In this document: piece by piece, positions 32,764-41,415 of the stretch
Position numbering within the stretch: position 1 is the stretch's first letter
Layout of the letters: each line of letters opens with the position of its first letter
From: Exiguobacterium sibiricum 7-3
GTDB lineage: Bacteria; Bacillota; Bacilli; Exiguobacteriales; Exiguobacteriaceae
Assembly: GCF_000620865.1 (NCBI RefSeq)
Contig: NZ_KK211190.1
Location: 1,811,971 to 1,875,970 of the forward strand
Reading direction: 5' to 3'
DNA length: 64,000 nt
Translations under genes and position numbers: made by a program
The notes under the pieces: generated by a model
Seen by the model: only the letters and a program-made list of their open reading frames with translations
Told to the model about the DNA's origin: nothing
Database searches by the model: none

Positions 32764-32778
32764 TGATAATGAATCTCA
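32764..32778 (-). promoter_or_regulatory. Fur-box-like site upstream of the monooxygenase gene
   Basis: TGATAATGAATCTCA matches TGATAATnATTATCA at 12 of the 14 fixed positions and lies about 20 bp before the gene. Confidence 0.7.
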
Positions 32779-32862
32779 TTTGCAATAATACTATATCATC
32801 GACCCTCATCCTTTTGTCAATACCATTCCAATTCGTTTCCATCGATGATGATTTGGCAGACA

Positions 32863-32899
32863 CAAAAAAAGCCGCTTCGATTCGAAATCGAAACAGCTT
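32863..32899 (-). terminator. Intrinsic terminator of brnQ
   Basis: On the minus strand AGCTGTTTCGAT / ATCGAAGCGGC form the stem, followed by TTTTTTTGTG. Confidence 0.85.
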
Positions 32900-32924
32900 A
32901 AAATCTATAAACTATATATGCTGC

Positions 32925-34265
32925 TCAAGCAACACGTGATTCTTCCGAACGGTACGCTTTTTTCCGACCGAACAATCCGCCGAGGACGGCCCCGATGATC
33001 GCCGGAACGACCCAACCGAGTCCGACGGAGAAAAACGGCAGAACGTTTTCGAAAACACGCAAGACCGGTCCGACCGGTGCTTCTGCCACCTTCAGCCCGT
33101 CAAACAGACTGACAGCAAACGTCATCCACATGGCGCCTTGATAAACGGCCGGTTTTCCTTTAAAGACGGAATGCAAGAACGTCAGGAAAATCAGACAGAT
33201 TGCCAATGGATAAAGCGTCAGCAGGACCGGTTTCGAAATCGCAATCAACTGTGTCAGTCCGATATTGGCGACAAGGGCACTGAAAATCGACAGTCCTATC
33301 GTCCACTTGACGTATGAGATCCGCGGCAACAACAGTGAGAAGAACGAGGCACAGGCGGTGATCAGACCGACACTCGTCGTCAGACACGCAACCGTGATCA
33401 TCAAACCGAGCAAGATCGAACCGTACGAACCGAAATAATAATCGGAGACGGCAGACAAGATTTCCGCTCCGTTTTTCAGCGGACCGATTTTAGCGACACT
33501 GGAAGCGCCCATGAAGGCAAGGGCCGAATACGTGACGGCAAGTAAACTCGCTGCAATCAAAGCTGCTTTTGAACAAATGATGAGCAACTGCTTTTTCGAT
33601 GTGACTCCTTTTTCCTTAATCGCCGAAATGATGATAATACCGAAGACAAACGCGCCGAGCGCATCAAGCGTCAAATATCCTTCCTGGAACCCGTTAAAAA
33701 AGGCATTGTGCTGATACGTCGTCAAAGGATTCTGAAAACTCCCGATTGGCTTGATGACGGCGACGAGAATCAACAGCCCGATGAATGTAATCTTGATCGG
33801 TGTCAGGATTTTCCCGACGACATCGACGATTTTTGTCGGATTCAGCGACAACAGACACGCCACCGTATAAAAAAGAATCGAAAAAATCAGCAATGGTGTC
33901 GACGATGCAGATTCCCCGAAAAATGGTTTGATTCCGATTTCATAAGAAACGGTCCCGGCACGCGGAATCGCAAAGAACGGACCAATTGCCAAGTACAGGA
34001 TAATCGCAAAGACAAGACCAAAAATCGGATGGACCCGCGACGCCATCGCCCGTAAGTCCGGTTCACCGGAATAGGCAAACGCTAGGATGGCAAGTAACGG
34101 TAAGCCGACGCCTGTGACCAGGAATCCGGCATTGGCAATCCAGACATTCTCGCCTGCCATTTGTCCGAGCATCGGTGGAAAAATCAAATTACCGGCCCCG
34201 AAAAACAAGGCAAACAGCATCATACCGATAACGACGATAAAAGATGTTGGAACTGTTTTAGACAT
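32925..34265 (-). CDS. brnQ: BrnQ, branched-chain amino acid:cation symporter
   Basis: A 446-residue membrane transporter with about 12 helices that imports Leu, Ile and Val. Family segments are MMLFALFFGAGNLIFPPMLGQMAG near the start, TGVGLPLLAILAFAYSG, AIGPFFAIPRAGTVSYEIG, and LDALGAFVFGIIIISAIKEKG. The end carries a short basic tail (RKKAYRSEESRVA). It is monocistronic. A near-perfect CodY box lies 114 bp upstream, so expression should fall when branched-chain amino acids and GTP are plentiful. Confidence 0.94.
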   Translation of the reverse strand: MSKTVPTSFIVVIGMMLFALFFGAGNLIFPPMLGQMAGENVWIANAGFLVTGVGLPLLAILAFAYSGEPDLRAMASRVHPIFGLVFAIILYLAIGPFFAIPRAGTVSYEIGIKPFFGESASSTPLLIFSILFYTVACLLSLNPTKIVDVVGKILTPIKITFIGLLILVAVIKPIGSFQNPLTTYQHNAFFNGFQEGYLTLDALGAFVFGIIIISAIKEKGVTSKKQLLIICSKAALIAASLLAVTYSALAFMGASSVAKIGPLKNGAEILSAVSDYYFGSYGSILLGLMITVACLTTSVGLITACASFFSLLLPRISYVKWTIGLSIFSALVANIGLTQLIAISKPVLLTLYPLAICLIFLTFLHSVFKGKPAVYQGAMWMTFAVSLFDGLKVAEAPVGPVLRVFENVLPFFSVGLGWVVPAIIGAVLGGLFGRKKAYRSEESRVA

Positions 34266-34290
34266 AAGAAACCCCCACGATTAAATTACG

Positions 34291-34321
34291 ACCTGATTGT
34301 TTTTAGAACAATCAACCAGGT
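34291..34321 (-). other. Leader hairpin upstream of brnQ
   Basis: ACCT and GATTGTT arms pair with AACAATC and AGGT around a 5-nt loop, with a four-base bulge. No T-run follows, so it is not a terminator; it may be a leader stem or an operator. Confidence 0.4.
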
Positions 34322-34378
34322 ACTTCGTTCGAAAGGATAACATAGGTTTGTGACCTCGTGCTAGGAGTTTATCCGGTG

Positions 34379-34393
34379 AATATTCTGAAAATT
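34379..34393 (-). promoter_or_regulatory. CodY box upstream of brnQ
   Basis: AATATTCTGAAAATT matches the 15-base CodY consensus AATTTTCWGAAAATT with one mismatch. BrnQ-type transporters are classic CodY targets. Confidence 0.78.
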
Positions 34394-34561
34394 TAGCTGA
34401 AAACGTTCTCCTGTCCTTTGATACCGAAATACCACCATAGTGGTCTGCTCTTTTGTAATCGGTAACATAAGTTCATCTGACTGGGACGAACTTATGAAAC
34501 TTTCTCAAATCAATTTGCGTATGGATAATTATGGTTTTTTTAAGACAAAGGAGGAATTTAG

Positions 34562-35506
34562 ATGAAACGATTTTTACTCGCCGCCACCTTGACCGGTCTG
34601 CTTGCCGGCTGTTCCGATGCGCCGGAAGCCGAAAAAGCCGAACCACAGAAATTGACGTTCAAACAAGATGAGCAGACGATTCAAATCATTCCGCTTTACG
34701 ATGCATATCAGTCATATGTCGATGCAACGCTAAAAGAGCCGACCGAGAACGGTGCCCTGTTTGAAAAACACGTTTTAGACGTGAAAGATAAGTGGATTGA
34801 GAAGGAAAAACTGATACCTACCTATCAGGACAAACGCATTTTAGAAATTCCTACCGACAATGCAGAAGAACTGAACAAAACGATTGCCTATTTAAAAAAA
34901 CACCAGGATTCCATTCATCAACAGATTAAAAAAAGCCTTCAGACCTCAATCAAAGCACTGCCAAGAACAGATAAGCTGACGGTCTTCGTCGCGCCTTATA
35001 ATGTCCATAATGCAGCTGATATTCAACGTCACGGCGGTGCTTCCGGTTTTGCCTCCGGGACAAACATGTTCACCCTCTACTTAGCAAAAGATTTTTCAAG
35101 AGATACACTGGCGAATACCGTCGCCCACGAATATCATCATACCGTTGCTTTTGAAAGCAACACGCATGACTCGGTGTTCAACAGTATCCTCTTGGAAGGT
35201 GAAGCGGACATGTTTGCTGCGCAGGTCTATCCAAAAGGGAAATCGGAAGCGACCGAACCGTTGCTCGATCATACGCTGGAAAATCTGTTGACACAGATCA
35301 ACAACCATAACGTGGATGCGTACGATTTACGATACGGCAACTATGACAAAGACATTCCGCCGCTTGCTCAATATACGCTCGGCTATATGATCATGACGGA
35401 CTTCCTTCAAAAAAATCCGGGTCTTCCCGTCGCCAAATGGACCAAAATGCCGACAACGGATATTTTGGAGAAAACCGGTTATGCGAAGAAATTGACAATC
35501 CGTTAG
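34562..35506 (+). CDS. Lipoprotein with DUF2268-like zinc protease domain
   Basis: A 314-residue lipoprotein (lipobox LLAGC, Cys 17) with a predicted zinc metalloprotease part. The motif VAHEYHHT (HExxH) lies near residue 200 and is followed 25-30 residues later by LLEGEADMFAAQVYP, with a Glu in the right place for the third ligand, as in the DUF2268 family of putative Zn proteases. The region before it (residues 40-150) is helical and charged. The ATG at 34562 has AAGGAGG before it. Substrate and role are unknown; the protein acts outside the membrane. The gene is monocistronic. Confidence 0.78.
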   Translation: MKRFLLAATLTGLLAGCSDAPEAEKAEPQKLTFKQDEQTIQIIPLYDAYQSYVDATLKEPTENGALFEKHVLDVKDKWIEKEKLIPTYQDKRILEIPTDNAEELNKTIAYLKKHQDSIHQQIKKSLQTSIKALPRTDKLTVFVAPYNVHNAADIQRHGGASGFASGTNMFTLYLAKDFSRDTLANTVAHEYHHTVAFESNTHDSVFNSILLEGEADMFAAQVYPKGKSEATEPLLDHTLENLLTQINNHNVDAYDLRYGNYDKDIPPLAQYTLGYMIMTDFLQKNPGLPVAKWTKMPTTDILEKTGYAKKLTIR

Positions 35507-35532
35507 GCAAAATTCCGATAAACTGATGCCAG

Positions 35533-35590
35533 AAAAACCACGGATCGCGTGTCTTTGAAACAGACATACGAACCGTGGTTTTTGACTTTT
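35533..35590. terminator. Bidirectional terminator
   Basis: AAAAACCACGG / CCGTGGTTTTT outer stem with an inner GTGTCTTTGAAACAGACAT hairpin, between the converging DUF2268-type and metQ genes. Confidence 0.9.
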
Positions 35591-35602
35591 TTATCCGAAC
35601 AC

Positions 35603-36421
35603 TTATTTAAAGGCCGGAATCGCCGTTTCGTCATAATTGTCCTCGAGGAACTTTTTGACTTTCGGACTTGTCATTGCTTTCGCAAGTTTTTGAATCGCTT
35701 CTGAATCCTGATTGTCCTTCCGGGCAACAAGCGTGATCGCAAAGTCATTTTCGACGCCTTCCGTAACAAGGGCATCTTTCTTCGGCGTCAGACCGAGCGG
35801 TGAAGCATAGGCCGGCGTCATGATAACTGCATCCGCATCATCATAAAGACGGGCGAGCATCAGCAAATCGACTTCCTTGAACTTAAAGTTACGTTTGTTT
35901 TCCGTGATGTCTTTCATCGTGTAGTACGGACCGGTTTTCTTTTTCAACTTGATCGCATCATGCTGTGCAAGCAGAGCAAGCGACCGGTCGATGTTCGAAA
36001 CGTCATTTGCGACGGCAATGACAGCGTCTTTCGGCAACCGATCCATCTTTTTATAGTCTTTTGAGTAGAGACCGTAGTTCGCAAAGTAAATCGGTTTGAT
36101 CGGTACAAGATTGGCTTTATTGTTGCGGTTGAACTCTTCCATGTACGGAACGTGCTGGAAGAAGTTCGCATCGACTTCTTTTGCTGCGAGGGCACTGTTC
36201 GGTTGCACGTTGTCACTAAGGACGACGACTTCCAGATTAATGCCTTCTTTTTTGAGTTCCGGTTTGACGAGATCAAGAATTTCCGTCATCGGTTTGATCA
36301 GTGACGCGACTTTTAACGTCTCTGTTTTTGACGCCGACTCTTGTTCGTCCTTTTTATCGGCGTTGCCGCATCCGGCTAAGGCCAACACAAAAACGCTGAG
36401 TAATACCATGATTTTTTTCAT
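35603..36421 (-). CDS. metQ: MetQ, methionine-binding lipoprotein
   Basis: A 272-residue NlpA-family lipoprotein that captures methionine for MetNI. The lipobox is ALAGC (Cys 18). The mature protein starts with a Lys/Glu-rich linker and continues with LKVASLIKPMTEILD, VVVLSDNVQPNSALAAKEVDANFFQHVPYM, YGLYSKDYKKMDRLPKDAVIAV and ENDFAITLVARKDNQDS, all typical of the family. It is the third gene of metN-metI-metQ. D- and oligo-methionine could also be bound. Confidence 0.92.
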   Translation of the reverse strand: MKKIMVLLSVFVLALAGCGNADKKDEQESASKTETLKVASLIKPMTEILDLVKPELKKEGINLEVVVLSDNVQPNSALAAKEVDANFFQHVPYMEEFNRNNKANLVPIKPIYFANYGLYSKDYKKMDRLPKDAVIAVANDVSNIDRSLALLAQHDAIKLKKKTGPYYTMKDITENKRNFKFKEVDLLMLARLYDDADAVIMTPAYASPLGLTPKKDALVTEGVENDFAITLVARKDNQDSEAIQKLAKAMTSPKVKKFLEDNYDETAIPAFK

Positions 36422-36440
36422 TTTGAATTCCTACTTTCAG

Positions 36441-37103
36441 TTAACGTTTATCGAGCAAGCGTGCTATGGTCGTCCCGGCAAACTGAATCAGTTGTACCAG
36501 GATGACCATAATCAAAATCATATAGAGCATCAATTCCGTCTGAAACTGTTGATAGCCGTACCGGACGGCAAAGTCGCCGATCCCCCCGCCTCCGACAACC
36601 CCCATGATCGTCGAATACGAAATGAAGCTGACGATCGATGTCGTCAGACCAAGCACAAGACCGGACCGGGCTTCAACGAATAAAAACTTCAGGACGACTT
36701 CACGCGTCGAGGCTCCCATCGAGACAGCCGCCTCGATGACACCTTTCGGCACTTCAAGCAGCGATTGTTCGACGAGCCGTGAATAATGGGCAATGGCAAT
36801 AATCGCAAGCGGAACCGTCGCTGCTGCCGTTCCGATTGCCGTTCCGATGATGAGACGCGTAAATGGAATCAAGAAGACGACGAGCAATAAAAACGGAAAC
36901 GAGCGAATCGTGTTGACAAGTAAATTCAAACTTGAAAAGACGAACCGGTTCGACAGCAACTGCCCTTTACGTGACAGATAGAGCCAGGTTCCGAGCGGCA
37001 AACCGACGAGAACTGCCGCGAGAATCGAGATTCCGACCATCACGAACGTTTGTCCGATCGCCAGTCTGATTTCCGCTGCATATTCAAGCACGATGTCAGG
37101 CAT
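36441..37103 (-). CDS. metI: MetI, methionine ABC transporter permease
   Basis: A 220-residue permease with five to six helices. The cytoplasmic EAA loop reads IEAAVSMGASTREVVLKFLF, which contacts MetN. The segment SFPFLLLVVFLIPFTRLIIGTAIG and the end VVGGGGIGDFAVRYGYQQF are typical of MetI. It overlaps metN by 8 bp and is followed by metQ after about 20 bp, completing the importer. Confidence 0.94.
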   Translation of the reverse strand: MPDIVLEYAAEIRLAIGQTFVMVGISILAAVLVGLPLGTWLYLSRKGQLLSNRFVFSSLNLLVNTIRSFPFLLLVVFLIPFTRLIIGTAIGTAAATVPLAIIAIAHYSRLVEQSLLEVPKGVIEAAVSMGASTREVVLKFLFVEARSGLVLGLTTSIVSFISYSTIMGVVGGGGIGDFAVRYGYQQFQTELMLYMILIMVILVQLIQFAGTTIARLLDKR

Positions 37104-37842
37104 CTGAATCCCTCCGCTCTGTCAATTGAGTCAGGAACCAGCTGGCATCACTCGTAATTTCCGTGATTCCTGCCGGCTCGGTCGTCATCGTCGTTTCAAT
37201 CTGTCCGTCTGCCATGATCGTGACCCGGTTGCAAATGCTTTGGATCACCTGCATCTCATGACTGACGAGGACAATCGTCACGCCGAGTGTCTGGTTGATG
37301 TCCTGCAAAACGCGCAGGATTTCCGACGTCGTACTCGGATCAAGCGACGACGTCGGTTCGTCACATAACAGGACACGCGGCCGGTTGGCGAGCGCCCGGG
37401 CAATCGCCACACGCTGCTTCTGTCCTCCGCTCAGTTCGGCCGGATACTTCCGGGCAAAGGACTCCAGTCCGACGAACCGGAGGCACTCCTGAATCCGGTC
37501 CGCCCGCTCGCGTTTTTTGACACGGGCGAGTTCAAGCGAAACACCAATGTTTTGTTCGACCGTCTTGTTTCCGACCAGATTAAAGTCCTGAAAAATCATC
37601 CCGATATTTTGCCGGGTCTGCCGCAGTTGTCGATTCGACAGGTTTGTTAAATCCATTCCGTCAAATTCGACCCGCCCGGTATCCGGCCGTTCGAGCAGGT
37701 TCATCAGCCGGAGTAAGGTCGATTTCCCGGCTCCGCTTGCGCCGATGATGCCATGAATCTCGCCCTGTTCAATCGAGAGGGCGACGGACTGGATGACCGG
37801 TTGTCCGGAAAAAGCTTTACTGACATTTTGTAATGAAATCAT
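37096..37842 (-). CDS. metN: MetN, methionine ABC transporter ATPase
   Basis: A 248-residue ATPase. Walker A is GASGAGKSTLLRLMNLLERP, the signature LSGGQKQRVAIARALA, and Walker B VLLCDEPTSSLDPSTT. Most MetN proteins have a C-terminal ACT-like NIL regulatory domain (total about 340 residues); this one ends directly after the ATPase core, so transinhibition by cytoplasmic methionine is not expected. It heads the operon. No S-box riboswitch or T-box is found upstream; only a SigA-like promoter is seen. Confidence 0.88.
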   Translation of the reverse strand: MISLQNVSKAFSGQPVIQSVALSIEQGEIHGIIGASGAGKSTLLRLMNLLERPDTGRVEFDGMDLTNLSNRQLRQTRQNIGMIFQDFNLVGNKTVEQNIGVSLELARVKKRERADRIQECLRFVGLESFARKYPAELSGGQKQRVAIARALANRPRVLLCDEPTSSLDPSTTSEILRVLQDINQTLGVTIVLVSHEMQVIQSICNRVTIMADGQIETTMTTEPAGITEITSDASWFLTQLTERRDSDA

Positions 37843-37869
37843 CTGACACCCTCCCTTACAACGTGTTTC

Positions 37870-37899
37870 ATTTTACCGTAAGCTGTCTGTTTTTGTCAT
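37870..37899 (-). promoter_or_regulatory. Candidate SigA promoter of metNIQ
   Basis: On the minus strand ATGACA (37894-37899), an 18-bp spacer and TAAAAT (37870-37875) lie about 30 bp before metN. Both hexamers match the consensus at five of six bases. Confidence 0.55.
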
Positions 37900-37959
37900 G
37901 CTGTTTGCTTTTTTTCTTTCCCGCGTCACTCCTCTAATCAAGTAAATCATTCAGAAAAT

Positions 37960-37995
37960 AAAACAGAAAAACCCTGAACATAAAGTCCAGGGTCG
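37960..37995 (-). terminator. Intrinsic terminator of the ketone-body operon
   Basis: On the minus strand ACCCTGGA / TCAGGGT arms around CTTTATGT, followed by TTTTCTGTTTT. Confidence 0.78.
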
Positions 37996-38020
37996 TATTT
38001 CCAGCATTCAATAGCTTTGA

Positions 38021-39211
38021 TTATCCTTCATACTTCTTGACGATCGTCGCAATCCCTTGGCCGCCGCCGATACAGAGTGTCGCAAGACCATGACTTTCAC
38101 CGGTCCGTAACATCTCGTGAATCAACGTCACCATGATTCGTGTTCCGCTGGCGCCAATCGGGTGACCAAGCGCAATCGCCCCGCCGTTCCGGTTCAACTT
38201 CGCCGGATCAAACTTGAGTTCTGCGTCGACTGCAAGTGATTGGGCAGCAAACGCTTCGTTCGCCTCGATGACGTCGATGGCGTCAAGTTCTAGACCGGCT
38301 TTTTGTAACGCCTGTCCGACGGCCTTGACGGGACCGATTCCCATGATGCTCGGGTCAACACCTGACGTTCCGTTGGCGACGATCTCGACGAGTGGGGTCA
38401 GTCCAAGTTCTTTCGCTTTACGGGCCGACATGACGACGACTGCTGCCGCCCCGTCATTGATACCCGATGCATTTCCCGCTGTCACTGTACCGCCTTTCTT
38501 GAAAGCCGGACGCAGGCGGGCAAGTGAGTCCGCTGTCGTTCCGGCACGCGGGAACTCGTCTTCGGCGAATACGACCGGATCGCCTTTGCGTTGCGGAATC
38601 TCGACCGGCGTAATTTCAGCTTGAAAACGATTTGCTTCAATCGCTTGACCGGCTTTTTGTTGACTCGCCGCTGCAAACTGGTCTTGCGCCTCCCGGGAAA
38701 TCGTATATTGCTCAGCTAAGTTTTCCGCCGTGATTCCCATATGGTAGTCGTTAAAGGCACACTCCAAACCGTCTTTGATGATTGTATCGACAAGCGGCTG
38801 GTCTCCCATCCGTAAGCCGGTCCGGGCACCGCTTAACAAGTACGGGGCCTGACTCATGTTTTCCATCCCGCCGGCGACGATGATATCAGCTTCGCCGGAT
38901 TTGATTGCTTGGAAAGCGAGATGAATCGCCTTCAGCCCGGAACCACAGACTTTATTGATCGTCATGGCCGGAACCGTTTCCGGCAGACCGGCGAGGAAAC
39001 TCGCCTGACGGGCCGGATTTTGTCCGAGTCCCGCCTGAAGAACGTTGCCCATGATGACTTCCTCAACGAGCTCTGGTGCGACATTCGCTTGTGCGAGCGC
39101 CGCTTCGATGACCGTTGCTCCGAGTTTCGTTGCCGGGACATCCTTTAAACTGCCGTTAAAACTGCCGATTGCCGTTCGTGTCGCACTGACGATGACGACT
39201 TGCTCGCTCAT
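38021..39211 (-). CDS. Acetyl-CoA C-acetyltransferase (thiolase)
   Basis: A 396-residue degradative/biosynthetic thiolase that splits acetoacetyl-CoA into two acetyl-CoA in this operon. The nucleophile is in [16 protein letters not shown] (Cys about residue 88), and the other catalytic segments are [28 protein letters not shown] and CIGGGQGIA. The ATG at 39211 has a GGGGGAAA-type ribosome site and gives the standard start [20 protein letters not shown]; the much longer frame upstream covers the neighbouring gene and is rejected. It is the last gene of the ketone-body operon, 13 bp after the dehydrogenase gene. Confidence 0.94.
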   Translation of the reverse strand: MSEQVVIVSATRTAIGSFNGSLKDVPATKLGATVIEAALAQANVAPELVEEVIMGNVLQAGLGQNPARQASFLAGLPETVPAMTINKVCGSGLKAIHLAFQAIKSGEADIIVAGGMENMSQAPYLLSGARTGLRMGDQPLVDTIIKDGLECAFNDYHMGITAENLAEQYTISREAQDQFAAASQQKAGQAIEANRFQAEITPVEIPQRKGDPVVFAEDEFPRAGTTADSLARLRPAFKKGGTVTAGNASGINDGAAAVVVMSARKAKELGLTPLVEIVANGTSGVDPSIMGIGPVKAVGQALQKAGLELDAIDVIEANEAFAAQSLAVDAELKFDPAKLNRNGGAIALGHPIGASGTRIMVTLIHEMLRTGESHGLATLCIGGGQGIATIVKKYEG

Positions 39212-39224
39212 CCTGATTTCCCCC

Positions 39225-40001
39225 TTATTGAATCGTATAACCGCCGTCCAGGACGTTCGCCTGACCGGTAATGCCTTTTGCTTTGCGACTGGCGAGGAAT
39301 AACGCATAATCGGCGATTTCCTCGACGGCAAGCAATCGTTTTTGCGGAACGAGCGGATAGATGACGTCTTCGAGGACTTTTTCCAGTTCGACCTGACGTG
39401 TTTTCGCGAGATCCGCCATCTGATTGCGGACGAGCGGCGTATCGACGTATCCTGGACATAAGGCATTGACCGTGATCCCGTGTTCCGCCCCTTCCAGTGC
39501 CGCGACTTTTGTCAGACCAAGCAGACCGTGTTTTGCGGAGTTATAAGCCGCTTTCCCGGCAAAGCCGATCAACCCGTTGATTGATGCCATGTTAATGATC
39601 CGGCCGTACCCTTGCTCCTTCATGAGCGGGAAAGCATGTTTGATCGCAATGAACGGTGCCGTCAGCATGATTTTAATCATCAGTTCGAACTTCTCCGTCG
39701 GGAAGTCTTCAATCGGCGAGACGTGCTGCAGACCGGCATTGTTGATTAAGACATCAAGTCGGCCGTACCGCTTTATCGTCTCGGCAAAAACCGACTGGAC
39801 TTGTGCTTCATCCGTGACGTTCAGTGTCAGTCCGATGACATCATGTCCCGCTTCCTGTAACGACTTCGCTGCTGTTTCGGCTGCTTCCGTGTTGACGTCC
39901 GTAATGACGACCTTTGCTCCTGCTTCGGCGAAGGCTTTTGAAATTTCAAGACCGATCCCGCTTCCTGCTCCCGTCACGAGTACGATATCTCCATTGACCA
40001 T
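39225..40001 (-). CDS. 3-hydroxybutyrate dehydrogenase
   Basis: A 258-residue SDR that oxidises D-3-hydroxybutyrate to acetoacetate with NAD. It has [18 protein letters not shown] (cofactor loop), [15 protein letters not shown] with the family His/Gln context, [29 protein letters not shown] with catalytic Ser, Tyr and Lys, and [13 protein letters not shown]. The motif AAYNSAKHG and the QHVSP loop are typical of 3-hydroxybutyrate dehydrogenases. ATG 40001 lies 8 nt after GGGGAG. Its position directly behind scoAB matches the yxjC-scoA-scoB-yxjF order of Bacillus. Confidence 0.92.
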   Translation of the reverse strand: MVNGDIVLVTGAGSGIGLEISKAFAEAGAKVVITDVNTEAAETAAKSLQEAGHDVIGLTLNVTDEAQVQSVFAETIKRYGRLDVLINNAGLQHVSPIEDFPTEKFELMIKIMLTAPFIAIKHAFPLMKEQGYGRIINMASINGLIGFAGKAAYNSAKHGLLGLTKVAALEGAEHGITVNALCPGYVDTPLVRNQMADLAKTRQVELEKVLEDVIYPLVPQKRLLAVEEIADYALFLASRKAKGITGQANVLDGGYTIQ

Positions 40002-40006
40002 TCGAC

Positions 40007-40669
40007 TCACTCCCCTATGCTGATGCGTTCTAGTTCAGGACTGACCGTAAAGTCTGCTTCCGTCACGTTGCGGATGTCTTCGACTGCGAGTCCGTCCAAT
40101 GTCTCAATCAAGACCATCCCGGCTTCCGTGAAATCAAAGACGGCTTTGTCCGTGATCAACCGGTTGACGACTTGACTGCCGGTCAGCGGTAACGTACAAC
40201 GTGTCTTAACCTTTGACTCGCCGTACTTATTGACATGCTCCATGATGATGACGACCCGTTTCGCCCCGTTGACGAGATCCATCGCCCCGCCCATTCCTTT
40301 GACCATCTTGCCCGGAATCATCCAGTTCGCGAGGTCCCCGTTCTCGGCGACTTCCATCCCGCCAAGAATTGCGAGATCGATATGACCTCCGCGAATCATC
40401 GCAAACGATTCGGCACTGTCGAAGTACGACGCGCCTTTTTGTGCCGTGACGGTCTCTTTGCCGGCATTGATTTCGTCGGCATCAACTTCGTGCTCGAGCG
40501 GATAAGGTCCGATACCGAGCAGACCGTTTTCCGATTGCAGCATGACGTGCATGTCGTCCGGAATCGCATTGGCGATCAGTGTCGGAATCCCGATGCCGAG
40601 ATTGACGTACATCCCGTCCTCGATTTCCTGCAGTGCACGGTTGATGATGATTTCTCTAGACGTTGCCAT
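40007..40669 (-). CDS. scoB: Succinyl-CoA:3-ketoacid CoA-transferase, subunit B
   Basis: A 220-residue subunit carrying the catalytic glutamate in [12 protein letters not shown] (about residue 46), with [12 protein letters not shown] before it and [33 protein letters not shown] after it. Together with ScoA it moves CoA from succinyl-CoA to acetoacetate. The ATG at 40669 is preceded by AAGGGGGAG. The gene follows scoA by 12 bp and is followed by the dehydrogenase gene after 5 bp. Confidence 0.95.
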   Translation of the reverse strand: MATSREIIINRALQEIEDGMYVNLGIGIPTLIANAIPDDMHVMLQSENGLLGIGPYPLEHEVDADEINAGKETVTAQKGASYFDSAESFAMIRGGHIDLAILGGMEVAENGDLANWMIPGKMVKGMGGAMDLVNGAKRVVIIMEHVNKYGESKVKTRCTLPLTGSQVVNRLITDKAVFDFTEAGMVLIETLDGLAVEDIRNVTEADFTVSPELERISIGE

Positions 40670-40681
40670 AATATCTCCCCC

Positions 40682-41383
40682 TTATGCTTCCCGGACTGTC
40701 CGGCGTTCGATGCGTTTCTCGTAGTCCGTCCCGACGATGATTCGCTGGACGTAAACCGCTGGTGTATGAATCTCGTTTGGATCAAGTTCTCCAACTTCAA
40801 CTAGTTCTTCGACTTCGACAATCGTCACTTTACCGGCTGTCGCGACAAGCGGATTGAAGTTCCGTGATGTCTTCCGAAAGACGAGATTGCCGAGCTTATC
40901 CGCTTTCCAGGCTTTGACGAGCGCAAAATCACCGACGATTCCTTCTTCAAGCAAATACGTTTTTCCATCGAATTGTTTTTGTTCCTTGCCTTCCGCTATC
41001 GGTGTCCCGACACCGGTCGGCGTGTAAAAACCGGGAATGCCTGCCCCGCCGGCCCGAATCCGTTCCGCCAGTGTCCCCTGTGGTACGAGATCGACCTCAA
41101 TCTCGCCGCTCAAGTACTGCTGCTCAAACATCTTGTTTTCACCGACGTAGGAAGAGACCATTTTTTTGATTTGGCGTGATTGCAATAAGATGCCGAGTCC
41201 AAAGTCATCGACACCACAGTTGTTGCTGACGACCGTCAAGTCCTTGACCCCTTTTTCCTGCAAGGCCGCAATCGATTTTTCCGGAATTCCGCACAGGCCG
41301 AACCCGCCGACGACGAGTGTCGCCCCGTCAAAAATATCTGCTGTCGCTTCCGTGAATGAATCATAGATTTTCCCCTGTTGCAT
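40682..41383 (-). CDS. scoA: Succinyl-CoA:3-ketoacid CoA-transferase, subunit A
   Basis: A 233-residue subunit with the CoA-transferase family I pattern: [59 protein letters not shown] and [20 protein letters not shown]. The preceding AAAGGGGG gives good initiation at ATG 41383. It forms the heterodimer with ScoB. Operon context makes acetoacetate the natural substrate. Confidence 0.95.
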   Translation of the reverse strand: MQQGKIYDSFTEATADIFDGATLVVGGFGLCGIPEKSIAALQEKGVKDLTVVSNNCGVDDFGLGILLQSRQIKKMVSSYVGENKMFEQQYLSGEIEVDLVPQGTLAERIRAGGAGIPGFYTPTGVGTPIAEGKEQKQFDGKTYLLEEGIVGDFALVKAWKADKLGNLVFRKTSRNFNPLVATAGKVTIVEVEELVEVGELDPNEIHTPAVYVQRIIVGTDYEKRIERRTVREA

Positions 41384-41415
41384 CGTTCGTTTCCCCCTTT
41401 TTTAAAGCCAACCGT

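Noticed and set aside
37843-38020. S-box or T-box riboswitch before metNIQ
   Set aside because: The 178-bp gap holds the terminator of the ketone-body operon and a plain promoter; none of the conserved S-box or T-box sequences are present.
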